Shown: positions 11,459 through 19,215, counted from the stretch's first letter. The stretch: DNA of 55,331 nucleotides from JAUJOE01 sp038252945 (GCA_038252945.1 JBBSHN010000006.1:1-55331), one strand, 5' to 3'. A program made the numbers and translations. Notes: generated by a model not told the origin, from the letters alone.

Positions 11459-12373
11459 TTAGACCTTTTGAATCTGGTCGAACTTGAGGTCGACCGGGGT
11501 TTCCCGACCGAAAATCTCCACCAGAGCCTTGACTCGCTGGGCGTCGACGTTGATCTCAGTGATGGTTGCGTGCAGCGTTGCAAAGGGCCCGTCGACGACC
11601 ATCACGGAGTCTCCGACGAAGAAGTCGCTGAAGTCCACCTCCGGCTGCTTTTGCTGCTGCGGTGCCGACGCCTGCTCGACCATCGACGGCGCCAACATGG
11701 CCTCGACTTCCTCCAGGCTCAGCGGGCTCGGCTGATGGCTGTGCCCAACGAATCCGGTCACCGAGGGCGTGTGGCGCACCGCCGACCAGGACTCGTCGGT
11801 GAGCTCCATGCGTACGAGCACGTAACCCGGCAGGACCGTGCGGCTCACCCGGCGACGCTGGCCATTCTTGATCTCCCACACGTCCTCTTGCGGAACGTGC
11901 ACGTCGTAGATGAAGTCCTCCATGTTCAGCGAGCCGATGCGGTTTTCGAGGTTCGTCTTGACCCGCTTCTCCATGCCGGAGTACGTGTGCACGACGTACC
12001 ACTCCCCCGGCATTGAGCGCAGGGACGCGCGGAACTCCTCCAGCGGGTCGGGCGCGGTGTCGCCATCGGTGTCGCCGTCGGCGTCGGCGGCGGCGTCGGC
12101 GGCAGAGGTACCGGCGTCGTCCGATGCTCCGTCTGTGGGCAACTCCGTCGTTTCAGACGATGGCGCATCCACGCTGCCTTCTGAGTCGACCGGCGCGTCT
12201 GAGTCCACCGGGCCTTCTGAGTCGACCGGGGCGTCTGAGTCGGCCGGGGCGTCTATGTCGTTGGGGTCGTCTGCGTCGGTGGCCAGCACGCTCACCGGCG
12301 AGCCTGCCGGAGTGTCATCGGACGGCGCGTCCACTCCGGACTCGAAGGGGTCTGACATGTACTGCTCAGTCAC
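11459..12373 (-). CDS. nusG: Transcription termination/antitermination factor NusG
   Basis: NusG binds RNA polymerase through its NGN domain and Rho or ribosomal protein S10 through its KOW domain. This one is 304 aa, against about 180 in E. coli and 240 in mycobacteria. The GTG at 12373 has GGAAGAG four bases upstream. Residues 1-120 are a strongly acidic, low-complexity arm (repeated DAPVDS/EGPVDS hexapeptides, then Ala/Asp runs). NGN starts at EWYVVHTYSGMEKRV (about residue 124), with PGYVLVRM near 185, and KOW spans about 250-304 (VVDGPFATLHATI). The arm is coded by 18-bp tandem repeats. Cotranscribed between secE and rplK. Confidence 0.98.
   Translation of the reverse strand: MTEQYMSDPFESGVDAPSDDTPAGSPVSVLATDADDPNDIDAPADSDAPVDSEGPVDSDAPVDSEGSVDAPSSETTELPTDGASDDAGTSAADAAADADGDTDGDTAPDPLEEFRASLRSMPGEWYVVHTYSGMEKRVKTNLENRIGSLNMEDFIYDVHVPQEDVWEIKNGQRRRVSRTVLPGYVLVRMELTDESWSAVRHTPSVTGFVGHSHQPSPLSLEEVEAMLAPSMVEQASAPQQQKQPEVDFSDFFVGDSVMVVDGPFATLHATITEINVDAQRVKALVEIFGRETPVDLKFDQIQKV
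12180..12269 (-). repeat. 18-bp in-frame tandem repeats in nusG
   Basis: Five adjacent 18-base units of the type TCTGAGTCGACCGGGGCG (plus strand), from 12180 to 12269, the last one diverged. They encode acidic hexapeptides in the NusG N-terminal arm. Since 18 is a multiple of three, copy-number change would lengthen or shorten the arm without a frameshift. Confidence 0.85.
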
Positions 12374-12411
12374 TGTTCTCTTCCGTCATCTCTCAGTCCG
12401 GACACCGGCGG

Positions 12412-12651
12412 TCACCCGAAGATCTTGAACATCACCGTGTTGAACGTGTAGTCCAACACTGACACCAGCGCGATCATGAACAGCACGAACACCAACACGA
12501 CCATGAAGTAGGTGACAAGCTGGTCGCGGGTTGGCCAGATCACCTTGCGCAGCTCTGCGATCACCTGCCGGAAGAACAGACCGAGACTCGGCCGGCCGGA
12601 AGTCGTGGGCCGCCGATCGCTCGGTGTTCTGGTGGGGCGTATGTCGGTCAC
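12412..12651 (-). CDS. secE: Preprotein translocase subunit SecE
   Basis: SecE, 79 aa, the small subunit that clamps SecY in the translocon. The family signature RQVIAELRKVIWPTRDQLVTY leads into one membrane helix (FMVVLVFVLFMIALVSVLDY). A basic, Pro/Thr-rich 20-residue cytoplasmic start precedes it. GTG start at 12651 with AGGAGG close upstream. It lies between tRNA-Trp and nusG. Confidence 0.97.
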   Translation of the reverse strand: MTDIRPTRTPSDRRPTTSGRPSLGLFFRQVIAELRKVIWPTRDQLVTYFMVVLVFVLFMIALVSVLDYTFNTVMFKIFG

Positions 12652-12692
12652 CGCTCCTCCTTCCCTCGTTCAGGTGTCGTGCGTGTGCGTCG

Positions 12693-12765
12693 CAGGGCAG
12701 GAGGGACTCGAACCCCCAACCGCCGGTTTTGGAGACCGGTGCTCTGCCAATTGAGCCACTGCCCT
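12693..12765 (-). tRNA. tRNA-Trp (CCA)
   Basis: A 73-base cloverleaf read leftward. Acceptor arms AGGGCAG (12765-12759) and CTGCCCT pair with discriminator G. D arm GCTC...GAGC. Anticodon stem CCGGT/ACCGG around CTCCAAA gives anticodon CCA. T arm GGGGG-TTCGAGT-CCCTC. The 3' CCA is not encoded. Its place just ahead of secE-nusG is conserved in actinobacteria. Confidence 0.97.
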
Positions 12766-12918
12766 CCGGTCGCGCCTGCCGTCGTACGCCGGATCGGCTG
12801 AGCCAGGGCATACCGAGCTAGTAGTGCAGGTGCCACCAGTCGAAGAAGTGTACGCCGCCGACCAGCCCGGGTCGAACTCGCGAGACCGCGGTCGCGGGCT
12901 CCGGCGGGCGGTGGGAGC

Positions 12919-14151
12919 ATGAGGATCGTGAGGTCGACAGCAGCCCCCCGGCCAGCGAAGAGCCGAGTGTCTCAGCGGATCGGCTCCATCACCGAGTCTG
13001 CCACGCTGGCGGTCGACGGCAAGGCGAAGGCAATGAAGGCCGCCGGGCGACCGGTCATCGGATTCGGTGCCGGCGAACCGGACTTCGCGACACCGGACTA
13101 CATCGTCGCCGCAGCGCTCGAAGCGGCGCGCGACCCACGCAATCACCGGTACACCCCTACGGCCGGGCTTCCCGAACTGCGAGAGGCGATCGCGGTGAAG
13201 ACCCGACGTGACTCCGGTCTCGACGTACAGCACCAGCAAGTGCTCGTCACCAACGGCGGCAAGCAGGCGGTATATCAAGCCCTTGCCACGCTCGTAGACC
13301 CGGGCGACGAGGTCCTGCTCCCGACGCCGTACTGGACGACGTACCCGGAGGTCGTCCAGCTGGCCGGTGGTGTCGTCGTACCGGTGCTCGCGGAAGAAGA
13401 CCAGCACTACCGGGTGACAGTCGAGCAGCTCGAACGAGCCCGGACAGACCGCACCAAAGCGCTGATGTTCTGCTCACCATGCAACCCCACCGGGGCGGTG
13501 TACTCCCCGGCCGAAGTCGAGGCGATCGGCGCGTGGACGGTCGAGCACGGCATCTGGGTCGTCACCGACGAGATCTACGAACACCTGACGTACGGCGACG
13601 CGGTGGCTGAGTCGATCGTCGCGGCAGTCCCCGATCTGGCCGACACGTGCGTAGTGCTCAACGGCGTCGCCAAGACGTACGCCATGACGGGCTGGCGCGT
13701 GGGCTGGATGATCGGACCTCCTGATGTCATCCAGGCCGCTGCCAACCTCCAGTCGCATCTCACCTCCAACGTCGGCAACGTCTCGCAGCGAGCTGCGCTG
13801 GCGGCGGTGTCGGGCGACCTGGCGGCCGTCGCCGAGATGCGATCGGCGTTCGACCGCCGTCGCAAGACGATCGTCGGGATGCTCAACGACGTGGAGGGCT
13901 TCCACTGCCCGGAGCCTGCGGGTGCGTTCTACGCGTACCCCTCCGTGAAAGCGGCTCTCGACCGCGACATCAAAGGGCGCAAGGCGAGCTCGTCAGCCGA
14001 GCTCGCCGAGCTATTGCTGGAGGAGGCGGAGGTGGCTGCAGTACCCGGGGAGGCCTTCGGGACGCCGGGATATCTGCGGTTCTCCTATGCGCTGAGCGAC
14101 GCTGACCTGGAGGAGGGAGTGAGCCGGCTGCAACGGCTGCTCGCCCGTTGA
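12919..14151 (+). CDS. aspC: Aspartate aminotransferase family enzyme
   Basis: PLP enzyme of fold type I, 410 aa, moving an amino group between aspartate and 2-oxoglutarate (class Ib-like aspartate or broad-specificity transaminase). Motifs: GFGAGEPDFATPDY near the N-terminus, HRYTPTAGLPELREAI, NPTGAVY (substrate/PLP Asn), VTDEIYEHLTY (PLP Asp/Tyr) and NGVAKTYAMTGWRVGW with the Schiff-base lysine near residue 250, and FRFSYA-like LRFSYA carrying the carboxylate-binding Arg. ATG start with GGTGGGAGC before it. Divergent from tRNA-Trp; its stop overlaps the TTG start of the next gene. Confidence 0.9.
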   Translation: MRIVRSTAAPRPAKSRVSQRIGSITESATLAVDGKAKAMKAAGRPVIGFGAGEPDFATPDYIVAAALEAARDPRNHRYTPTAGLPELREAIAVKTRRDSGLDVQHQQVLVTNGGKQAVYQALATLVDPGDEVLLPTPYWTTYPEVVQLAGGVVVPVLAEEDQHYRVTVEQLERARTDRTKALMFCSPCNPTGAVYSPAEVEAIGAWTVEHGIWVVTDEIYEHLTYGDAVAESIVAAVPDLADTCVVLNGVAKTYAMTGWRVGWMIGPPDVIQAAANLQSHLTSNVGNVSQRAALAAVSGDLAAVAEMRSAFDRRRKTIVGMLNDVEGFHCPEPAGAFYAYPSVKAALDRDIKGRKASSSAELAELLLEEAEVAAVPGEAFGTPGYLRFSYALSDADLEEGVSRLQRLLAR

Positions 14152-15200
14152 AGGAGTGCCTAGCCCCAAATAAGGATCAGGGCCGCTCATACGCGGCGCT
14201 CCCCAAGGCACATCTCCATCTCCATTTTGCCGGCTCCATGCGCCACTCAACGGTGCTCGAGCTGGCCGAGCAGCAAGGGATCAGGCTGCCGGAAGCTCTG
14301 ACCACCGGCTGGCCCCCTCAGCTGTCAGCGGCTGACGAGAGGGGCTGGTTTCGATTTCAGCGGTTGTACGACGTCGCTCGGTCGGTCGTCGGATCGGAGG
14401 AGGCGGTTCGCCGGCTGGTCCTCGAAGCCGCCGAAGATGACGCCAGTGAGGGGTCCCAGTGGCTGGAGCTGCAGGTCGACCCGAGTGGATACGCTGCCAC
14501 GTTCGGCGGGATCACACCGTTCACCGAGCTGGTGCTCGACGCCGCTGCCGAAGCGTCTCAGCTGACCGCTGTGCACGTCGCCATCATCATCGCGGCGAAC
14601 CGGACCCGCCATCCGCTCGACGCCCGGACGCTGGCGCGGCTCGCTGCGCAGTTCGCCGACCAGGGGGTTGTCGGATTCGGGCTTTCCAACGACGAGCGCC
14701 GGGGAAACGCCGCAGAATTCGCGAGAGCCTTTCGCATTGCCGAAAGAGCCGGCCTGCTGGCAGTTCCGCACGGTGGGGAGCTGCGCGGGGCAGAGAGCGT
14801 TTGGTCGTGCCTGCGCGAACTGCACGCCCAACGGATTGGCCACGGTGTGCGTGCGGTCGAAGATCCTCGCCTTGTCGAGCAGCTGGCGGCCGGTAACGTC
14901 ACCCTGGAGTTGTGCCCGTCATCCAACGTGTCACTCGGGCTCTACCCCTCGGTCGGCGACGTACCCCTGGCAGCCCTGTTTCGCGCCGGCGTTCCTGTGG
15001 CACTCGGCGCCGACGACCCCCTTCTGTTCGGCTCTCGCCTGCTCGAGCAGTACCGCCTGGCGCGGGTAGTCCATGGACTTTCCGATGCCGAGCTTGCGGA
15101 GCTTGCTCGGATGTCTTTTCGCGGCTCCGCCGCCCCGGACGACGTCCGGACCCGAGCGCTGAGTGACATCGACCGCTGGCTGGCTCAGCCGGCTAGCTGA
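14148..15200 (+). CDS. add: Adenosine deaminase family protein
   Basis: Zn-dependent purine (adenosine) deaminase, 350 aa. The metal motif is H22-L-H24 in LPKAHLHLHFAGSMR. Other catalytic blocks are VPHGGELRG (usually THAGE), QRIGHGVRA, LELCPSSNVSLG and LGADDPLLFG. No ATG precedes the conserved start in frame, so the TTG at 14148, overlapping the aspC stop, is the only reasonable start; AAGGAG lies after it rather than before, which makes translation by reinitiation after aspC likely. The classical men genes in this window argue against a role as aminofutalosine deaminase. The gene converges on murB with an 8-base overlap of the two 3' ends. Confidence 0.85.
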   Translation: MKECLAPNKDQGRSYAALPKAHLHLHFAGSMRHSTVLELAEQQGIRLPEALTTGWPPQLSAADERGWFRFQRLYDVARSVVGSEEAVRRLVLEAAEDDASEGSQWLELQVDPSGYAATFGGITPFTELVLDAAAEASQLTAVHVAIIIAANRTRHPLDARTLARLAAQFADQGVVGFGLSNDERRGNAAEFARAFRIAERAGLLAVPHGGELRGAESVWSCLRELHAQRIGHGVRAVEDPRLVEQLAAGNVTLELCPSSNVSLGLYPSVGDVPLAALFRAGVPVALGADDPLLFGSRLLEQYRLARVVHGLSDAELAELARMSFRGSAAPDDVRTRALSDIDRWLAQPAS

Positions 15201-16224
15201 GCCCACACCCCACCAGCACCGGTTCAGGCTCCAGGCGAATACCGAACCGGTCGATCACACCGCGCTGTATCTCAACGGCGAGGTCGAGCACATCCTGGGT
15301 GCGGGCAGCGCCCCGGTTCGTGATGGCGAGCGTGTGCTTGGTCGACAGTCCCGCTCGGTCACTGCCGTAGCCGCGACGGAATCCCGCCTGCTCGACCAAC
15401 CAGGCGGCGCTCGTCTTGACCCGACCGTCTACTTGGGGAAAGGCCGGCGCTCCCGGCGGAAGACGTTGCGGCTCTATGACCGGGTTGGTGAAGAAGGACC
15501 CGGCACTCCAGGTGTCATGGTCCGAAGCGTCCAACACCATGCCTTTGCTGCGGCGCAGGTTGAGCACAGCCTCATACACGGCGTCGATCGGTACGCGCTC
15601 ACCAGCGCTGATCCCCAGGCGCGCCGCGAGCTGGTCATAGCCCACTGGGTCGCTCAGCGGGTCGCTGCGGAGTCGAAACGTCACTTCCGCGATGACGAAT
15701 CGATGCGGCGACGATTTGAAACGGCTCGTGCGGTATCCGAAGCCACAATCGGCCGCGCCGAGCCTGAGCACCTCTCGAGCGGTGCGGTCGTAGGCGACGA
15801 CGTCGATGAGAGTGTCCGCGATCTCCTGCCCGTAGGCACCCACGTTCTGGATGGGAGCTGCTCCCGCCCTACCAGGGATGCCAGCGAGCGCCTCCATACC
15901 CGCCCATCCCCGATCGACGACCAGGCGCACGATCTGCTCCCAGTTCTCACCCGCCTGCACCGTTACATCGACCCGATCACCGGCGGTGTCGCGGATCTCG
16001 ACCCCCCGAGTGGCGACATGGACGACCGTTCCCGGAAATCCCGAGTCGCCCACAACGAGGTTGCTGCCGCCACCGAGAAGTAGCACCGGCTCGCCACGAC
16101 TGTCGGCCGCAGCCACAGAGTCAACCAGCTCGGCTGTGGTGGCCGCAGAGTGAAAGCGCTGAGCCGGTCCGCCGAGCCGAAGAGTGGTCCAGTGCGACAG
16201 CATCTCCTGGCTGCGTGTCAACAC
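15193..16224 (-). CDS. murB: UDP-N-acetylenolpyruvoylglucosamine reductase
   Basis: MurB reduces UDP-GlcNAc-enolpyruvate to UDP-MurNAc with FAD and NADPH in peptidoglycan synthesis; 343 aa. FAD-binding part: TTLRLGGPA, VLLLGGGSNLVV, AGMEALAGIPGRAGAAPIQNVGAYG. Catalytic region: YRTSRFK and AGSFFTNPV with the proton-donor Ser. The GTG at 16224 overlaps the end of the hadB-like gene (stop at 16218), suggesting coupled translation; an ATG seven codons later (MLSHWTTLRLGG) is an alternative but has its Shine-Dalgarno too close. Confidence 0.95.
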   Translation of the reverse strand: MLTRSQEMLSHWTTLRLGGPAQRFHSAATTAELVDSVAAADSRGEPVLLLGGGSNLVVGDSGFPGTVVHVATRGVEIRDTAGDRVDVTVQAGENWEQIVRLVVDRGWAGMEALAGIPGRAGAAPIQNVGAYGQEIADTLIDVVAYDRTAREVLRLGAADCGFGYRTSRFKSSPHRFVIAEVTFRLRSDPLSDPVGYDQLAARLGISAGERVPIDAVYEAVLNLRRSKGMVLDASDHDTWSAGSFFTNPVIEPQRLPPGAPAFPQVDGRVKTSAAWLVEQAGFRRGYGSDRAGLSTKHTLAITNRGAARTQDVLDLAVEIQRGVIDRFGIRLEPEPVLVGCGLS

Positions 16225-16619
16225 CGAACGACGGCCTTAGGCGCCCCCAGCACTCTTACGCCAGCACAGGTGACGGTCAACTCGACGGTGGCACGGTCAT
16301 CGTCTCGGGCCGTAACGCGACCGGTCACGTCGATCCTCGCGCCACTGTCGTCGTCACTGACAACCACGGGCGCGGTGAATCGCGCGCCGAAGCTGACGAC
16401 CCGATCGGCTGATCCGGCCCACGCAGTGAGAGCGCGGCCGGCCAGCGCCAGAGTGAACATGCCGTGGGCCACGACCCCAGGCAAGCCCACCTCTCGGGCA
16501 ACCCGGTCGCTCCAGTGGATCGGATTGAAGTCCCCCGATGCCCCGGCGTACCGCACCAGGTCCGCTCGCGTGACGACGTACGACTGGGGCGGAAACTCGT
16601 GCCCGATGTCCCACATCAC
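16218..16619 (-). CDS. hadB: MaoC-like (R)-hydroxyacyl dehydratase, HadB-type
   Basis: Hot-dog fold dehydratase subunit, 133 aa, resembling HadB of FAS-II-type systems. The hydratase motif YAGASGDFNPIHWSDRVAREVG holds the catalytic Asp and His, followed by VVAHGMFTLALAGRAL. Start GTG-ATG at 16619/16616 after GAGGAG; the preceding hadA-like stop overlaps it. HadA-type proteins usually lack the catalytic dyad and pair with HadB, so the two probably form one heterodimer. The natural acyl substrate is not evident. Confidence 0.88.
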   Translation of the reverse strand: MMWDIGHEFPPQSYVVTRADLVRYAGASGDFNPIHWSDRVAREVGLPGVVAHGMFTLALAGRALTAWAGSADRVVSFGARFTAPVVVSDDDSGARIDVTGRVTARDDDRATVELTVTCAGVRVLGAPKAVVRC

Positions 16620-17029
16620 GACGTCTCCTCACGGTGCACGAGCGTGGCGGACGCCGCGCAGAGGAGCTCGCCGCTCATGGTGACCACCTCCGTGCGGGTG
16701 TTCACTAGGTCGACACCCGCCGCCGAGCGGACCGAGTCCACGGTCAGCTGCGCAGTCACGACATCGCCGGCCCGTAGCGGACGAACCTGCTCGAATCGCT
16801 GGGCCCCATGCACCACATGCCGAAGGTCGATACCAACCGACGGGTCGGCGAAGAACATCTCCATCGCCCGAAAGGCCGCAACGATGGGAAACGTCAGTGG
16901 CGCAGTATCCGCGTCCTCGTGTTCCTGGTCCCCAATAGCGGAGGCGAACTCTGTGATCTTCTCCCTGCCCACGCCGTACGGCGCGGTCGGGCCGAAGGTG
17001 CGCCCCGCCAATCCCGGATAGAGCGGCAC
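16616..17029 (-). CDS. hadA: FAS1-like/MaoC dehydratase domain protein, HadA-type
   Basis: A 137 aa hot-dog protein of the FAS1-like dehydratase N-terminal family (HadA/HadC type), the non-catalytic partner of HadB. Typical blocks: ITEFASAIGDQEHEDADTAPLTFPIVAAF, HVVHGAQRFEQVRPLRAGDVVTAQLTV, and VNTRTEVVTMSGELLCAASATLVHR. GTG start at 17029, 18 bases after rpmG; stop overlaps the hadB start. The rpmG-hadA-hadB order matches mycobacteria, but murB stands where hadC would be. Confidence 0.87.
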   Translation of the reverse strand: MPLYPGLAGRTFGPTAPYGVGREKITEFASAIGDQEHEDADTAPLTFPIVAAFRAMEMFFADPSVGIDLRHVVHGAQRFEQVRPLRAGDVVTAQLTVDSVRSAAGVDLVNTRTEVVTMSGELLCAASATLVHREETS

Positions 17030-17047
17030 GATCGACCTGGATCTGCG

Positions 17048-17218
17048 TCAGCGGGTCTCGCGGTGCGGCTGGTGCTTGCGGCAGCGGCGACAGAACTTCT
17101 TCAGCTCCAGCCGGTCGGGGTCATTGCGCCGGTTCTTTCGGGTGATGTAGTTGCGCTCCTTGCACTCGGTGCACGCCAAAGTGATCTTGGGGCGGATGTC
17201 GGCGGTCTTGCTGGCCAC
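17048..17218 (-). CDS. rpmG: 50S ribosomal protein L33
   Basis: L33, 56 aa, from the GTG at 17218 (MASKTADIRPKITLACTECK). The cysteines of CTECKERNY and CRRCRKH form a zinc ribbon, so this is the zinc-binding (C+) form, often one of two L33 paralogues in actinobacteria. It lies downstream of tRNA-Met and upstream of hadA, all leftward. Confidence 0.96.
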   Translation of the reverse strand: MASKTADIRPKITLACTECKERNYITRKNRRNDPDRLELKKFCRRCRKHQPHRETR

Positions 17219-17288
17219 GGGATGAGCCTCGTTTCGCGTGTCGGTCGGTGGGGTCGCTGCTGCACGGAGCACTCGCCGCCGCAGTCGG

Positions 17289-17362
17289 TAGCGGGGGCGG
17301 GACTTGAACCCGCGACACCACGATTATGAGCCGTGTGCTCTGACCACCTGAGCTACCCCGCC
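17289..17362 (-). tRNA. tRNA-Met (CAT), elongator type
   Basis: A 74-base cloverleaf. Acceptor GGCGGGG pairs with CCCCGCT (one G-U at the first pair), discriminator A. Anticodon loop CTCATAA gives CAT. T arm GCGGG-TTCAAGT-CCCGC. A paired first base and no GGG/CCC anticodon stem argue for the elongator form. CCA is not encoded. Confidence 0.95.
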
Positions 17363-17412
17363 GTCGGGCCGGTCACCTCACAAGGAAACACTAGCGAGGC
17401 TCCCGGACTCCG

Positions 17413-17485
17413 AGCCCCAATACGGAATCGAACCGTAGACCTTCTCCTTACCATGGAGACGCTCTACCGACTGAGCTATTGGGGC
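17413..17485 (-). tRNA. tRNA-Thr (GGT)
   Basis: A 73-base cloverleaf. Acceptor GCCCCAA/TTGGGGC, discriminator T, D arm GCTC...GAGC, anticodon stem TCTCC/GGAGA with loop ATGGTAA giving GGT, T arm TACGG-TTCGATT-CCGTA. CCA is not encoded. It heads the leftward tRNA-Thr-tRNA-Met-rpmG unit. Confidence 0.96.
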
Positions 17486-17497
17486 AAGCGACCTAGA

Positions 17498-17503
17498 AGG
17501 ATA
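17498..17503 (-). promoter_or_regulatory. -10 element of the tRNA-Thr/tRNA-Met promoter
   Basis: TATCCT on the leftward strand, about six bases plus start-site distance before the tRNA-Thr 5' end. No good -35 is visible. It overlaps the Shine-Dalgarno region of the divergent oxidoreductase gene. Confidence 0.4.
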
Positions 17504-17506
17504 CAC

Positions 17507-18322
17507 ATGAGCGCATCTGGCCATGAGAATTCTCCGCAAGCCGACCGACCGATGCGAATCGGCCTGCAACTGCAGCCCCAGCACGGGGAGTACGCCGACA
17601 TCCGCCGCACCGCATCTCGTGCTGAGGAGTTGGGAGTCGACGTGCTCTTCAACTGGGACCACTTCTTTCCGCTGAGCGGAGATTCCAGTGGCAAGCACTT
17701 CGAATGCTGGACCATGCTCGGAGCGTGGGCGGAGGCGACCGAGAGCGTAGAGATCGGCGCGCTCGTCACCTGCAACAGCTACCGCAACCCCGAACTGCTC
17801 GCCGACATGGCCCGCACTGTCGACCACATCAGCGGCGGTCGGCTGATCCTGGGCATCGGCTCCGGGTGGTTCGACAAGGACTACGAGGAGTACGGCTACG
17901 AATTCGGAACCGCAGGGCGCCGACTGGATGACCTTGGCGCAGCGCTGCCGCGGATCAAGTCGCGCTGGAGCAAGCTCAACCCGCCGCCGACCCGCGGCAT
18001 CCCGGTTCTCATCGGGGGTGGTGGCGAGCGGAAGACGCTGCGCTTGGTTGCCGAGTACGCCGACATCTGGCACGGCTTCGGCGACGCCGACACAATCCGG
18101 CACAAGCATCAGGTGCTCGACGAGTGGTGCGCAAAGGCCGACCGCGACCCCGGTGAGATCGAGCGCTCAGCCAGCTCGCATGGCGATCCGGAGAAGGCGG
18201 GGCAGGCGCTCTACGACGCCGGTACCCGGCTGATCACGGTCGGCGTGGGCGGCCCCGACTTCGACCTCGGCTCGCTTCCCGACTGGGTCGCCTGGCGAGA
18301 CGAGGTGAACGCCAGTTCCTGA
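17507..18322 (+). CDS. LLM-class F420-type oxidoreductase
   Basis: TIM-barrel luciferase-like flavin or F420-dependent oxidoreductase, 271 aa. From the ATG at 17507 (AGAAGG seven bases upstream): MRIGLQLQPQHGEYADIRRTA, a DVLFNWDHFFPL block, VTCNSYRNPELLADMARTVDHISGGRLILGIGSGWFDKDYEEYG (the hallmark of the family), and IPVLIGGGGERKTLRLVAEYADIWH. The last block and the IGSGW motif suggest coenzyme F420 rather than FMN, but the substrate is unknown. The open frame continues upstream through the tRNA genes, which cannot be coding. Confidence 0.85.
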   Translation: MSASGHENSPQADRPMRIGLQLQPQHGEYADIRRTASRAEELGVDVLFNWDHFFPLSGDSSGKHFECWTMLGAWAEATESVEIGALVTCNSYRNPELLADMARTVDHISGGRLILGIGSGWFDKDYEEYGYEFGTAGRRLDDLGAALPRIKSRWSKLNPPPTRGIPVLIGGGGERKTLRLVAEYADIWHGFGDADTIRHKHQVLDEWCAKADRDPGEIERSASSHGDPEKAGQALYDAGTRLITVGVGGPDFDLGSLPDWVAWRDEVNASS

Positions 18323-18389
18323 GCCGCTGTCCTCCGACCGGTAACCTCTGCGGGTCGGCGTGCTTCGCCGCGTCGCCGGGCGTTTTCTT

Positions 18390-18444
18390 CGTTGAGCCGT
18401 CACTCGTGGCGCATTCAGCCGTCACCTGTGGTTGTCCAGACGGG
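18390..18444 (+). repeat. 22-bp tandem repeat array A
   Basis: Two full units (18390-18411, 18412-18433) and the start of a third. They share the core GAGCCGTCACTCGTGG (unit 2: CAGCCGTCACCTGTGG) with an exact 22-base period. TCTTC stands just before the first unit. The same unit, in the same orientation, forms array B at 43944-44020. The array lies in the spacer between the F420-type oxidoreductase and tRNA-Tyr. Confidence 0.8.
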
Positions 18445-18551
18445 ACTTGTCAGCCGGTCCGCGCGCGATAGGTTGCGCAGCGCCTGTCAAGTCTGGTGGA
18501 GGGGACGTGAGCTTGGCGTTGCTGGTGAGGATTGGGATGGAGATGGGGCGT

Positions 18552-18636
<85 letters not shown>

Positions 18637-18720
18637 GATGCTCGCGAAACCCGTCGAGCGAGCGACCACAATAGCCTAGGTCACGACATCGACTAGACCG
18701 CTCGAAAGGGTAAGCACCCA
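18637..18720. promoter_or_regulatory. Divergent promoter region, tRNA-Tyr and yajQ
   Basis: The 84-base gap between divergent genes must contain both promoters. Leftward, TAGGCT (18678-18673) or TATTGT (18673-18668) can serve as the tRNA -10. Rightward, the yajQ ribosome site AAAGGG lies ahead of the ATG. No clear -35 boxes are seen. Confidence 0.4.
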
Positions 18721-19215
18721 ATGGCAGCTGACTCCTCCTTCGACATCGTGAGCAAGCTGGACCAGCAGGAGGTCGACAACGCGATCAATCAAACGGCGCG
18801 TGAGATCTCTCAGCGGTTCGACTTCAAGAACACCGGAGCCACCATCGCCCGACAAGGCGACCAAGGAGTCGCGGCCAGCGCCAACGCCGACGAGCGTGCC
18901 AAAGCCGTGGTCGACGTATTCAGAGAGAAGCTGATCAAGCGTGGCCAGTCGCTGAAGATTCTCGACGTGGGAGAGCCGAGGTCCTCCGGCAAAGAGGTCA
19001 AGATCGACATCTCCCTTCGGGAGGGCATCTCGCAGGAGCAGGCGAAGAAGCTCTCCAAGCTCATCCGCGACGTGGGCCCGAAGGGCGTGAAAGTGCAGGT
19101 CCAAGGTGACGAGCTGCGCGTGACCAGCAAGAAGAGAGACGATCTGCAGGCCGTCATCGCGTTGGTCAAGCAGCAGGAGTACGACTTCGCGGTTCAGTTC
19201 ACCAACTACCGCTGA
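18721..19215 (+). CDS. yajQ: YajQ family cyclic di-GMP-binding-type protein
   Basis: YajQ/DUF520 family, 164 aa, full length with two ferredoxin-like halves. Motifs: SSFDIVSKLDQQEVDNAINQTAREISQRFDFKNT at the start, VKIDISLREGISQEQAKKLSKLIRD in the second half, and EYDFAVQFTNYR at the end. Some members bind cyclic di-GMP or act as nucleotide-binding regulators; function in actinobacteria is uncertain. Start ATG preceded by AAAGGG. A weak hairpin (AGCGC 19218-19222 with GCGCT 19231-19235) follows the stop. Confidence 0.93.
   Translation: MAADSSFDIVSKLDQQEVDNAINQTAREISQRFDFKNTGATIARQGDQGVAASANADERAKAVVDVFREKLIKRGQSLKILDVGEPRSSGKEVKIDISLREGISQEQAKKLSKLIRDVGPKGVKVQVQGDELRVTSKKRDDLQAVIALVKQQEYDFAVQFTNYR

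Noticed and set aside
18390..18444. Possible CRISPR array
   Set aside because: Units are directly adjacent with no spacers, and no cas genes are present; a plain tandem repeat instead.
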